From an uncultured Pseudogracilibacillus sp. (GTDB lineage Bacteria; Bacillota; Bacilli; Bacillales; Amphibacillaceae), in NCBI GenBank assembly GCA_937960785.1, contig CALGOZ010000122.1, forward strand, positions 1 to 7,143: a stretch of DNA of 7,143 nucleotides, given 5' to 3'. Made by a program: the position numbers and the translations under genes. Positions 1 through 6,792 of this stretch are shown in pieces. Position 1 is the stretch's first letter; every line of letters begins with the position of its first letter. Under the pieces are notes generated by a model. It had not been told where the DNA came from and did not search any database. It saw nothing but the letters and a program-made list of their open reading frames with translations.

Positions 1-1977
1 ATGCTTGAGGCCCGATGTGACTTCTAATAAATTACCGATTTTCGTTGCCGATAAGTCACTTTTAACCCCACCAAAAGTGACTTGTTGACGAAAATTATGC
101 AATATGGATTCATACCATTCGTTTACTTTTTCATGCATAATGTAGGTTAAATCTTGCTGTACAAACTCATGCGTAAAGCGCTGCAAGGCTTCTCTTTCCG
201 TCTCTTTACTGACATGTTTTCGCTCGACTGTCTCATAGGTCGCTTTTACTTCTTTTGGCTTGGTTAATGTTTTATAAGGCCAGGATGTGAAAATTGTCAA
301 TCGGCCGAAGCCTTCGTTCCTTCTTTGACCTACTCCTTTGTTTACAAGGGTGTCGATTCGCTCCCGATCGAGCCTACCTTCTACCTTGTAACGGAAGACA
401 GAACCTGCTTTTACTGCTCGAATAATCGGATGATAGGCCTGCCAGTGGGAAACGTAACCTCCCGTTAAGGATGAATTAACAATATATTGGTCCAAGGTCA
501 GCTTCGCTCCTAGCTCTTCACTTAAGAAATCCTCATCAAGTACATGAGTTAGCTGGCCATCTTCCTTGCGTAAAATCCAATGAGAAGTTGCAATAATGTA
601 TAATTCATCGGTTGCTTCATCGATAGGAGTTAATTGTTCCGGATTCTCCTTCAAGGTAGAAATTCGTACACGGCTTCTACCATAACCACTGTTTCTTGCA
701 CCACCAAGCCAAAGGTACATCTCTTCCTTTTCTAGCAACCATTTTGTAAATTCATTCATCTTCTCGACTTTAATTACTGCTTGAAAAGTCTGGTTCGGAG
801 CTATCGATTCATAACGGTACAATTTACTTACTTGATCATCATCTTTCGGACCATTAAGCGATAGATGGAGGTTGGATGTTTTTTCTACGTTACTTGCAAG
901 TAGACGCTCCCCATCAATCATCATCATCTCTTCTCCAATTCGTACAGGGGCTTCTTTTTCAATTTCTTCAATATCCTCTGTCAAATCGTTGTAAACTCTT
1001 CTCTCCTCATGGTCAGCTAAGTCCCTTCTAGCTTGTTCCTTCGTTTCATATAAATGAACAGGGAAAGGAATAGACCGTTGACGATTGATTTGTAAGTAAG
1101 CATTCCAGAACTGCATATCCTCATCATGAAAAATAGCCTCCGTAGCTAGTTCATCCTCTTCGAGTCTTTTATCCATTAGGTACGAGTGGACGAGTGCTCC
1201 CCGTAGGACATGACCTGGAATATAATTTAAAGATCTGGTCGAATCACTTGTACGTAATACATCATTAATTTTCAATGCTTCTTCGTTTTCGATATGTAGT
1301 AAAATATACTTTACTTCCGAATCAATCGGCTTGTTTGCGACTTTCTTGTTATCGTTTGAGGCAGAAGAATCATGCCAATGTACTTGACATTGTACTTGAC
1401 CCTTTCCACGTTTTCTCATCATACCGAGATGGCGCAAGAGCTTGACCGATGTTTCTAATAAGTCCTTCTCTTCTTTAGACAACTTTCGATTCACAAAAAT
1501 TGGCGCAAACAAGGAATAATCTCTTTGCATCACTCGTGCCTGTCGCAAAGAACCATCCTGGGCTGTACCTGTTTCGTTATCGATACTCGTCATCGAACGA
1601 ACTAAAGTTACTGCATCGAAAACATTTCTACTTGGTAGGTTTTCCCTTTCAATAAGTTTGTAAATCTCATCAGACAACTTCGCTATACCAAACTTAAGAG
1701 CTTGATAATTCTCTCGATGTTCTACTCCTTCATCCGCTTCTCCAAATAGTTGCCCTAGGGCCTTTTCATAGGCTTCTTGATGGCTGGGAGGTAGTTGATT
1801 AACATACCATTGCGCTTCCCGCCGAAGCAAACCTTTTAAAGTCCGACCTGATAAAAAAGGCAATCCATATTCATCCGATTGAAGATCGATATCTACCGTC
1901 TCTCGTTGGACGCCATCCCCACCAAAAATCGTCTCTGAAAGTAACTTAATTTCTATTGTCCCTAATAATTGGTTCAT
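1..1977 (-). CDS. Multi-domain RAMP protein: Cas7-like unit fused to a Csx10/Cas5-like unit (3' end beyond window)
   Basis: This is an open frame of 659 codons from ATG at 1977 to base 1 with no stop, so the C-terminus lies outside the window. Residues 1-~215 resemble a Cas7/Csm3-type backbone subunit: a GGDG stretch at 19-22, LPFLSGRTLKGLLR at 39-52, a conserved-looking VRSMTSID/TGTA/SLR block at ~125-145, and a glycine-rich loop RKRGKGQ at ~189-195. Residues ~220-560 resemble Csx10 (a Cas5-group RAMP): YIPGHVLRGALVHSYL at ~253-268, GGARNSGYGR at 424-433 and GVGQRRNEGFGR at 548-559. The remainder (~580-659) is charged and probably helical. The likely role is crRNA binding and target-RNA capture in a type III-D-like effector. 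D31 or D35 of the Cas7 unit are candidate target-cleavage residues (inference). The start overlaps the cas10-like stop (ATGA), with GAGGTGA 7 nt upstream inside cas10. A plain Csx10 with an added N-terminal Cas7 is the main reading. Confidence 0.85.
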   Translation of the reverse strand, partial: MNQLLGTIEIKLLSETIFGGDGVQRETVDIDLQSDEYGLPFLSGRTLKGLLRREAQWYVNQLPPSHQEAYEKALGQLFGEADEGVEHRENYQALKFGIAKLSDEIYKLIERENLPSRNVFDAVTLVRSMTSIDNETGTAQDGSLRQARVMQRDYSLFAPIFVNRKLSKEEKDLLETSVKLLRHLGMMRKRGKGQVQCQVHWHDSSASNDNKKVANKPIDSEVKYILLHIENEEALKINDVLRTSDSTRSLNYIPGHVLRGALVHSYLMDKRLEEDELATEAIFHDEDMQFWNAYLQINRQRSIPFPVHLYETKEQARRDLADHEERRVYNDLTEDIEEIEKEAPVRIGEEMMMIDGERLLASNVEKTSNLHLSLNGPKDDDQVSKLYRYESIAPNQTFQAVIKVEKMNEFTKWLLEKEEMYLWLGGARNSGYGRSRVRISTLKENPEQLTPIDEATDELYIIATSHWILRKEDGQLTHVLDEDFLSEELGAKLTLDQYIVNSSLTGGYVSHWQAYHPIIRAVKAGSVFRYKVEGRLDRERIDTLVNKGVGQRRNEGFGRLTIFTSWPYKTLTKPKEVKATYETVERKHVSKETEREALQRFTHEFVQQDLTYIMHEKVNEWYESILHNFRQQVTFGGVKSDLSATKIGNLLEVTSGLKH

Positions 1978-3785
1978 GAATCCTTCACCTCACTTAACAA
2001 TACGAAGTAATCAAGCAACTCAAGGGCATCGTAATAAAAGGCATAATCTTTCCCTTCATCTACCGGTTCACTATTTAATAAGCGAAAGCCTTTCCTACTT
2101 CCTCCTTCTGACAGGGTGAAAGTATAGAAAAATTGATCCTGAAAATCTACATCGTCGTCAGGAGAAGCTAAAGCAATAAATTGATTAAGTAATACCCACT
2201 CTTCAACCACCGCTGGACCTTGATGGTATACATCTCTTAATTCCTTCCACTTAGAACGGCCAGGGTAGTTAGAGTCGGCTTGATTTTCTGCCTTGTCTAA
2301 CGTCATCTTAATTACAGTCATCGCACGATAAAAGGTATCTTGATAGCTAGCAAAATGTGTTCGATCCTCTTCCCGCTGTATATAGTAAGGTCGCATCGTT
2401 AAATTCGCCTGATCTGGTGTCGTGTAATAACGTGAACGGAATTCTTCAATGTTTTCAATCGCTCCGCCACTTTCAACAATTTGCCAGTCAATTAATGAAG
2501 AATCATAAGCTTGACCAGCCTGAGTATGGCCTAGACGCTCCCAGTCTTTTGAATCCCATTGTAGACGTTTCTTACCATTGTCACATAGTCGATCCGCTAG
2601 TTGGAAGCCAAGCCAGAAAGGATAACGGTGTGGAATAATAGCTACTCCTGCACAAGCATTTAGAGCATATTCTTTTCCATCTATTTCGATTCCTTCCTTT
2701 TGTAAATACTGCAAATAAATCCTAGCGACTTCTACTCCAATCACACCAAAAGTAATAAAAGATACATCATCTCCCGATAAGATAACCGGTCGAAGTGGAA
2801 TGACATTTTCCATTAGCTTGTAAAGGCGTTCATTATTATTCCGGTCACCATAGATTGCTTCTTCCCAACGCTCTCGGTCATCTAGAAGATGCTTAATCGT
2901 CCGTTGAAAAGCCCTAGTATACGCATCATCTATAGCCTTTGTAAATTTTTGATATTCATTAATATAATCATCATTATTCTTAAAGTCTTGATTCATAAAC
3001 TTTTGTACTTTTATCCCCATTGCATTTCCATCTAGGGAAATGATAGATAGATAGCTTTTCACATCCGATTCACTGTTCTTGGAGAAGATCTCCTCTAGAT
3101 GAGCTTGCTTAAGAAATTCATACTTTTCTGAATTGTCTAGGAAGGTGTTTTCAGTAATAAAACGCTGAGTGTAGGTATCATCCCGGGCACTAAGACCAAT
3201 CACTTCTTTTATTAATAGCTCTTCTGCGCGGGGCTCCTTGGTTTCTGATTTAAGTTGCTTCGGTCTGGCTAATCGATTAGCTGGCAGTCCACTACTAGCA
3301 CAAGCTTGCTGAATTCCCCACGACTCTTGAAAAATTGCCTGCTGGCGACGGTCTTTCTTTTTCGACAAAAGTTCCTTCATTTCCCCAATGATATTGTCGG
3401 CGTCGCTTCCCTTCAAAGAATAAAGCAGTTCATTCGTCCAATCGATTTCCTTTTGCACGAGGAAAAGTTCCAAACCAGGGAAAAAACGTATTATATTACT
3501 AGATAACTCTCGAGCAAATTCCTGCGCCTGCTCTCGTTTATCAAAGATATAGGTCGCACTCCCTCCACCTACAATCTTTTCTACCGGGGTAGGTAGTTGA
3601 AGGGCTCCAGCTTCTAATTGAAATTCAGGAAGTTCCGCAATCGTTCGAAAAAGCTCGTGAGGATTTTCGGTTAAATCTCGAATAATATAAGAACCCCCCG
3701 TATTCTCTAACAAACGGTTCGTACGAAAGATGTAATTCTGTTTTTGTGAAATTTCGTACATAACTAGATATCTTTCTTTCGTCAT
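1974..3785 (-). CDS. cas10: Compact Cas10/Cmr2-like protein with palm domains, no HD domain
   Basis: This 603-residue protein resembles the polymerase part of the type III large subunit, which makes cyclic oligoadenylate from ATP when target RNA is bound. The N-terminus (YLVMYEISQKQNYIF at 6-20, GGGSATYIF at 73-81) looks like a first palm (ferredoxin-like) domain. The second palm is clearer: SLDGNAMG at 250-257, then SGDD at 337-340 in the place of the usual GGDD, then CAGVAIIP...LADRL at 378-400. Both aspartates and the upstream D252 are kept, so metal binding may be intact. No HD nuclease motif is visible, and at 603 residues it is shorter than typical Cas10. A C-x-S-S-G segment (162-166) sits where many Cas10 proteins have a zinc ribbon, but paired cysteines are missing. 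Residues ~480-603 are probably helical. The start has TAGGAGGG at 3793-3800 with 8 nt spacing, 25 bp after the CARF gene. It could be an accessory palm protein alongside another Cas10 outside the window. Confidence 0.85.
   Translation of the reverse strand: MTKERYLVMYEISQKQNYIFRTNRLLENTGGSYIIRDLTENPHELFRTIAELPEFQLEAGALQLPTPVEKIVGGGSATYIFDKREQAQEFARELSSNIIRFFPGLELFLVQKEIDWTNELLYSLKGSDADNIIGEMKELLSKKKDRRQQAIFQESWGIQQACASSGLPANRLARPKQLKSETKEPRAEELLIKEVIGLSARDDTYTQRFITENTFLDNSEKYEFLKQAHLEEIFSKNSESDVKSYLSIISLDGNAMGIKVQKFMNQDFKNNDDYINEYQKFTKAIDDAYTRAFQRTIKHLLDDRERWEEAIYGDRNNNERLYKLMENVIPLRPVILSGDDVSFITFGVIGVEVARIYLQYLQKEGIEIDGKEYALNACAGVAIIPHRYPFWLGFQLADRLCDNGKKRLQWDSKDWERLGHTQAGQAYDSSLIDWQIVESGGAIENIEEFRSRYYTTPDQANLTMRPYYIQREEDRTHFASYQDTFYRAMTVIKMTLDKAENQADSNYPGRSKWKELRDVYHQGPAVVEEWVLLNQFIALASPDDDVDFQDQFFYTFTLSEGGSRKGFRLLNSEPVDEGKDYAFYYDALELLDYFVLLSEVKDS
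1978..1991 (-). promoter_or_regulatory. Internal ribosome binding site of the RAMP gene with ATGA overlap
   Basis: Read on the minus strand, GAGGTGA (1991-1985) lies 7 nt before the ATG at 1977 and is contained in the last codons of the cas10-like gene. The ATG and the TGA stop of the upstream gene share bases 1974-1977. A near-perfect Shine-Dalgarno plus the overlap indicates translational coupling of two effector subunits and fixes the RAMP start. Confidence 0.8.
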
Positions 3786-3810
3786 AAAGTATCCCTCCTA
3801 ATTATCCATC

Positions 3811-5145
3811 TTAATGGTGGAAAAATATCGGTTTTATGCTTTCAACAATTTGAGGCATGTTTTTTTGAATAGTTCGATATTTAATTTCCTCTTGTGCCTT
3901 TTCTGCATGATTCATATTATTTCGATATGTTACAATTCTTTGAAAGACATTGAAGGACTTCTCTTGAGATAGCACCATTTGTTTAACTGGTTCGAAAATC
4001 GGCCTATGTTTTTCTTCATTAATAAAGCGAAAGTCTTTTTTAGGTTTCAAGATATTTTGGATAAGGTTTGATACTTCATCCCTTAAATCACGAAGCTCTT
4101 TATCATTCTTCGTCTCTGGGAGAAGGCTCTTCTCCTCTAACCTTATTAAAACTACAGAGATGATATATTCCCGCGCCAGGGTAATCGCTTGCTGATATAG
4201 ACCGTGATCTACACACCATTTAATCGTTACCCACATATTTTCGATCTTATCATCCGAATAGAGCTCAACTTTAGATTCAATTTTTGACATAAGCTTCGAA
4301 AATTGGGGCATTACTTCATCGGAGACTTCCTTCGCCCTTTTGAGGTTCTCCTTAAGCCCAGGAATTATATTATGTACAATCCTACCTCTACTCGTTTCTA
4401 AAGCTGCATTAAATCCATATAATGTTTCAGATAAATCCCTTATTTTAACAAACTGTCCATCTCCTCCACTCTTTCTAACCTCATCTCCAGTCAATTGATT
4501 AATTTGTTTTGGATTTCCTGTTTCAAGGAAGGATTGAACTCCCGTTGTCCAATCTAGTAACTTTAACATTGAGGTAATATCGACAATCGGCGCTTTTCTT
4601 TCTGCTACTGGGACTGCATCAAGATCACCAAGATTTCTTAAAACTTCAAAGTTTCCATATAACAATCGCTCGATCGAGGCACCATGAATTGTTTTGGCAA
4701 AATTAGCTACAAGTAAAGCAATCATCGGTACTGAGCGGAAGCTATGGGTTATATCAAAATATAGTGCATCCTTTTTCTCAACCACATCGAAGACTTGTTC
4801 AAATAACCTCCACTGGTCTTCCTCACCTTGATTACTAGATATGTAGACGAGCTTTAACTTATTTACATCCTCTGGGAAGTATTCAGCCCATACGTTCTTT
4901 AAACCTTTATAAGGAATTCCTCCTTTCCTAGTCTTGTTATCAAAGTAGTTTTTCTCTTCTGCCTCTTTTGTAATAAAGAGATAGACTTCATCAATTTTTT
5001 CACCTTCATGACGTAGCATCTCGAACAAAGCCGTTTGAATAAATCTTGTCGGCTTAGACTCGAAGTTATCCGCACCGGTATATATACATTCATCATAGTC
5101 ACCTGTACCAATGAAGGTAATTAATTTTCGCTTACTTCTACTCAT
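3811..5145 (-). CDS. csx1: CARF-HEPN ribonuclease, Csx1/Csx2 (TIGR02221, DxTHG) family
   Basis: This 444-residue protein matches the TIGR02221/TM1812-type CRISPR accessory family by motif. The N-terminal CARF (Rossmann-like) domain starts with FIGTGDYDECIY at 11-22 and has GEEDQW at 107-112, DITHSFRSVP at 131-140, YGNFE at 163-167 and PIVDITSMLKLLDW at 186-199. Family members usually read DxTHG; here the glycine is serine (S135). The helical C-terminal part carries RNNMNH at 408-413, a good R-X4-H HEPN RNase motif. In this family cyclic oligoadenylate binds the CARF dimer and switches on RNA cleavage in the cytoplasm, causing dormancy or cell death during infection; that role here is inferred from the family. 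The start is ATG with AAAGGAG (5154-5160) 8 nt upstream. It lies 31 bp after cas6 and 25 bp before the Cas10-like cyclase candidate, so signal maker and receptor would be co-transcribed. No membrane segment is apparent. Confidence 0.9.
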   Translation of the reverse strand: MSRSKRKLITFIGTGDYDECIYTGADNFESKPTRFIQTALFEMLRHEGEKIDEVYLFITKEAEEKNYFDNKTRKGGIPYKGLKNVWAEYFPEDVNKLKLVYISSNQGEEDQWRLFEQVFDVVEKKDALYFDITHSFRSVPMIALLVANFAKTIHGASIERLLYGNFEVLRNLGDLDAVPVAERKAPIVDITSMLKLLDWTTGVQSFLETGNPKQINQLTGDEVRKSGGDGQFVKIRDLSETLYGFNAALETSRGRIVHNIIPGLKENLKRAKEVSDEVMPQFSKLMSKIESKVELYSDDKIENMWVTIKWCVDHGLYQQAITLAREYIISVVLIRLEEKSLLPETKNDKELRDLRDEVSNLIQNILKPKKDFRFINEEKHRPIFEPVKQMVLSQEKSFNVFQRIVTYRNNMNHAEKAQEEIKYRTIQKNMPQIVESIKPIFFHH

Positions 5146-5176
5146 TTAAACCGCTCCTTTTATCACAAATAATAAA

Positions 5177-6082
5177 TTAACCATAATAAAGATCATAATG
5201 ACCAAAACCGTGGGTAGTGTTTTTTCCAATTTGTAAGAGTTGGCCAATTTCTAATAAAGGAGTAAAAGGCGTAATATCCCCTTCATAACGGGCATAGCCC
5301 ATAATAGAAGGTAACCGTAACTGGCGATTATAGGTACGAGAATAACGTTTAAAATCTACAAACTCCCAAGCCTCTTCTACCGTCTTGATTGCTTGGGCAT
5401 CTGTCAAGAGCTTCTCCTCATCCCATTCCAGGACCACCCCTGCATAGCCATGGAGTAGTAATTTAATCCGAGTCATAATTGACCGGATAATATGCTTGAA
5501 CTCTAATTGTTTGACTAAATTTTGCTTCACTACTATTCGCGTTGGACTAGTAAAACGTAGTAACACACTATTCGTAAATCGCCCCTCATCCTTAATCGAA
5601 AAAGCTTTCATATGGTGCCACCATGTTTCACCACCACTCCACACAAGCGATTGATCACTTATATTAACGACTTGCTGGAGGGAAAACTTTAACCTTTGAG
5701 CACCCCAACCATATTTCTCCATACCTAGAATACCCGCCATATAATAATCAATTGCAGTCGTAGACTTTCCAAAAAAGGTTAAATCAAAAGATAATAGATC
5801 TCCCTTATACCAATTGACTTTATCACGAATTGGAACATGAATAACATATGGCTTTATAGAACCAGCGAAACTCCCCGGTGGATTAAAATATGTAGCATAA
5901 TCACAATCAGTTACATATTCACATAAATGGCATTTCACATTTGGTGCGACACACACCAAATTCCGCATAGAATGCCCTAATATTCCCCGAACTGTCGAAC
6001 CTAAGAAGGGCGGTAATCGTCCAGATTCCTCGGCCCGAAAAATAATACGCAACTTAATAAACTTCAACTCAGATAATGCCAC
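5177..6082 (-). CDS. cas6: CRISPR repeat endoribonuclease Cas6
   Basis: This 301-residue RAMP protein resembles the Cas6 group with a C-terminal domain of the PF10040 type, which cuts the CRISPR precursor RNA within repeats. The pattern LPPFLGSTVRGILGHSMR at 23-40 is the usual N-terminal signature. It is followed by a cysteine cluster (C44, C51, C54, C60) with the CHLCEYVTDCDY stretch typical of this subgroup, which may bind zinc. The C-terminal half has LPSIMGYARYEG at 257-268 and the glycine-rich loop GKNTTHGFGHYDL at 286-298. The catalytic residue varies in Cas6; H156, H157 and H291 are only candidates. The start is GTG at 6082: an in-frame TAG lies directly before it, AGAGG sits 7 nt upstream, and the next in-frame ATG (residue 39) would remove the conserved N-terminus. 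It is the first gene of the operon and lies next to the array whose hairpin repeats are its probable substrate. Confidence 0.9.
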   Translation of the reverse strand: MALSELKFIKLRIIFRAEESGRLPPFLGSTVRGILGHSMRNLVCVAPNVKCHLCEYVTDCDYATYFNPPGSFAGSIKPYVIHVPIRDKVNWYKGDLLSFDLTFFGKSTTAIDYYMAGILGMEKYGWGAQRLKFSLQQVVNISDQSLVWSGGETWWHHMKAFSIKDEGRFTNSVLLRFTSPTRIVVKQNLVKQLEFKHIIRSIMTRIKLLLHGYAGVVLEWDEEKLLTDAQAIKTVEEAWEFVDFKRYSRTYNRQLRLPSIMGYARYEGDITPFTPLLEIGQLLQIGKNTTHGFGHYDLYYG

Positions 6083-6100
6083 CTAGATGCCTCTTTTCAT
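6083..6100 (-). promoter_or_regulatory. cas6 ribosome binding site and abutting five-codon reading frame
   Basis: On the minus strand AGAGG (6094-6090) is 7 nt before the GTG start. The same stretch contains ATG AAA AGA GGC ATC TAG (6100-6083), a frame of five codons whose stop is immediately followed by the cas6 GTG. The small ATG has no visible Shine-Dalgarno of its own, so it may simply be chance. The TAG is in frame with cas6 and rules out any earlier cas6 start. Confidence 0.6.
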
Positions 6101-6110
6101 TGTTTTATTC

Positions 6111-6139
6111 ACTATACTTTTTAATAGATTTTTTACTAG
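6111..6139 (-). promoter_or_regulatory. Weak candidate promoter for the cas operon
   Basis: On the minus strand TATAGT (6116-6111) is a reasonable -10 box about 28 nt before the cas6 start codon. The -35 region 17 nt further upstream (CTAGTA) is poor, and an 8-bp palindrome TACTAGTA (6134-6141) lies there, which could be a protein-binding site or chance. A second TATAGT at 6175-6170 also lacks a good -35. A promoter is expected here because a terminator lies upstream at 6499-6523, but its exact position is uncertain. Confidence 0.3.
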
Positions 6140-6211
6140 TACGAGAGAAAATCATTGTAAGAGAAAATAACTATATTACATACAACTTAAAACTGAACAA
6201 GTCTTATGGTT

Positions 6212-6257
6212 TAAGCTCATCATCTCTTGGGATCTAAGCTCGTTATCTCTTGGGATT
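6212..6257. repeat. Two tandem 23-bp copies upstream of cas6
   Basis: Copies at 6212-6234 and 6235-6257 both read TAAGCTC, then a short variable part, then ATCTCTTGGGAT. They differ at only three positions, all transitions (A/G, C/T, C/T), and abut without a gap. The following TTAGGCTTGTC resembles the start of a third, eroded copy. The position about 130-175 bp before the cas6 start could suit a regulator-binding site, but the function is unknown. Confidence 0.8.
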
Positions 6258-6498
6258 TTAGGCTTGTCTAGTCTTTACAATTAGGGAAAACTACCTCCAT
6301 AAGTTTATAAAATCCCAACAAGAATGGAAACCCTTTCACAGCCTGAGACATAATGTTAATCTTTATACCAAAAGATATCTAATTTTTCCATTAAAATCAA
6401 GTTTACTATGACTAAACTGTCGAAAAATACCTTTTCTTGTTAAAAGATTGTGAATAAAGTATATACTCCTCTTCTTAACCGAACATTACATTTTAAAT

Positions 6499-6523
6499 AA
6501 AAAATGCACCCACAAAGGGCGCA
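6499..6523 (-). terminator. Rho-independent terminator for the CRISPR array transcript
   Basis: On the minus strand the stem TGCGCCC (6523-6517) pairs with GGGTGCA (6511-6505) across a 5-nt loop TTTGT, with one G-U wobble, and is followed at once by six T residues (6504-6499) and a further T-rich tract. This is a classic intrinsic terminator facing the direction in which the array would be transcribed. It lies about 165 bp beyond the last repeat, so it should separate the array transcript from the cas operon. Confidence 0.8.
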
Positions 6524-6546
6524 AGATACGCAGTTTTTGTACAAAT

Positions 6547-6640
6547 TTCATATGTAAAATAGTAACCTACTTAAATAAATACACAACAGACAAATGCGAA
6601 GATAACAAGTTCATATGTAAAATAGTAACTCACTTCAATA
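6547..6640. repeat. Direct repeat pair, 31 bp with a 63-bp period, beyond the array trailer end
   Basis: The 20-mer TTCATATGTAAAATAGTAAC occurs at 6547-6566 and again at 6610-6629. Similarity continues to 6577 and 6640, giving 28 of 31 matches. The copies are 32 bp apart. Each contains the palindrome CATATG. The repeat does not resemble the array repeat at 6689-6999 and no third copy is visible at the expected positions. It could be a protein-binding site, a local duplication, or a remnant of another repeat array. Confidence 0.75.
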
Positions 6641-6688
6641 GTAGAGAAAGAACAACGCTATACAGCAAGCAATATTAAAAGGATAGGC

Positions 6689-6722
6689 GCCTCAATCCAT
6701 ATCAGCGATAGAGGAATACGAG
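6689..6722 (-). repeat. Strongly degenerate terminal CRISPR repeat
   Basis: TCAATCCA is kept at 6692-6699 and a TAGAGGAATACGA segment at 6709-6721 aligns with the TGTAGGAGTGCGA end of the consensus. Register and length (34 bp, following a 36-bp spacer) support it as the last repeat, although about half of the central positions differ and the hairpin is gone. Confidence 0.65.
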
Positions 6723-6758
6723 AGAAAGTCAGCTTTTGCGATAAGCGAAGGAAGCCCA

Positions 6759-6792
6759 ATTTCAATCCACATAGTCTGGATAGGCGTGCGAC
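6759..6792 (-). repeat. Degenerate CRISPR repeat (fourth from leader), hairpin lost
   Basis: The ends match the consensus (TTTCAATCCAC on the plus strand at the left, GTGCGAC at the right), but the central part reads ATAGTCTGGATAGGC in place of the GCACCCC/TAGGA region. The two stem arms are no longer complementary, so Cas6 recognition of this copy is doubtful. The erosion is typical of a trailer-end repeat. Confidence 0.85.

Larger units (their letters stand above)
6101..6498. other. Gene-free A+T-rich region between terminator and cas6
   Basis: I see no reading frame with coding character on either strand in these roughly 400 bases. The stretch holds the weak cas operon promoter candidates near its left end, a 9-bp direct repeat AGAGAAAAT at 6144-6152 and 6160-6168, and the 23-bp tandem repeat at 6212-6257. 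The rest is A+T-rich without hairpins or tRNA-like structure that I can recognise. Confidence 0.6.

Noticed and set aside
2357..2638. Plus-strand open frame of 93 codons inside the cas10-like gene
   Set aside because: It lies entirely antisense to a well-supported gene, has no plausible ribosome binding context and shows no recognisable protein motif.
3306..3506. Plus-strand open frame of 66 codons inside the cas10-like gene
   Set aside because: It is antisense to the conserved linker region of the Cas10-like protein and has no family resemblance, so it is a shadow frame.
4899..5111. Minus-strand open frame of 70 codons within the CARF-HEPN gene
   Set aside because: It is an alternative frame of the CARF domain coding sequence; the main frame carries all conserved motifs.
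6681..6690. GGATAGGCG just left of the terminal repeat, identical to part of the degenerate repeat at 6778-6786, as evidence of a sixth repeat
   Set aside because: The bases before it do not align with the rest of a repeat and the spacing does not allow a spacer, so a nine-base match alone is not enough.
6541..6690. This A+T-rich side as the CRISPR leader, with the array read on the plus strand
   Set aside because: The degenerate repeats are on this side, the ATTGAAAT tag polarity points the other way, and a terminator facing minus-strand transcription lies here.
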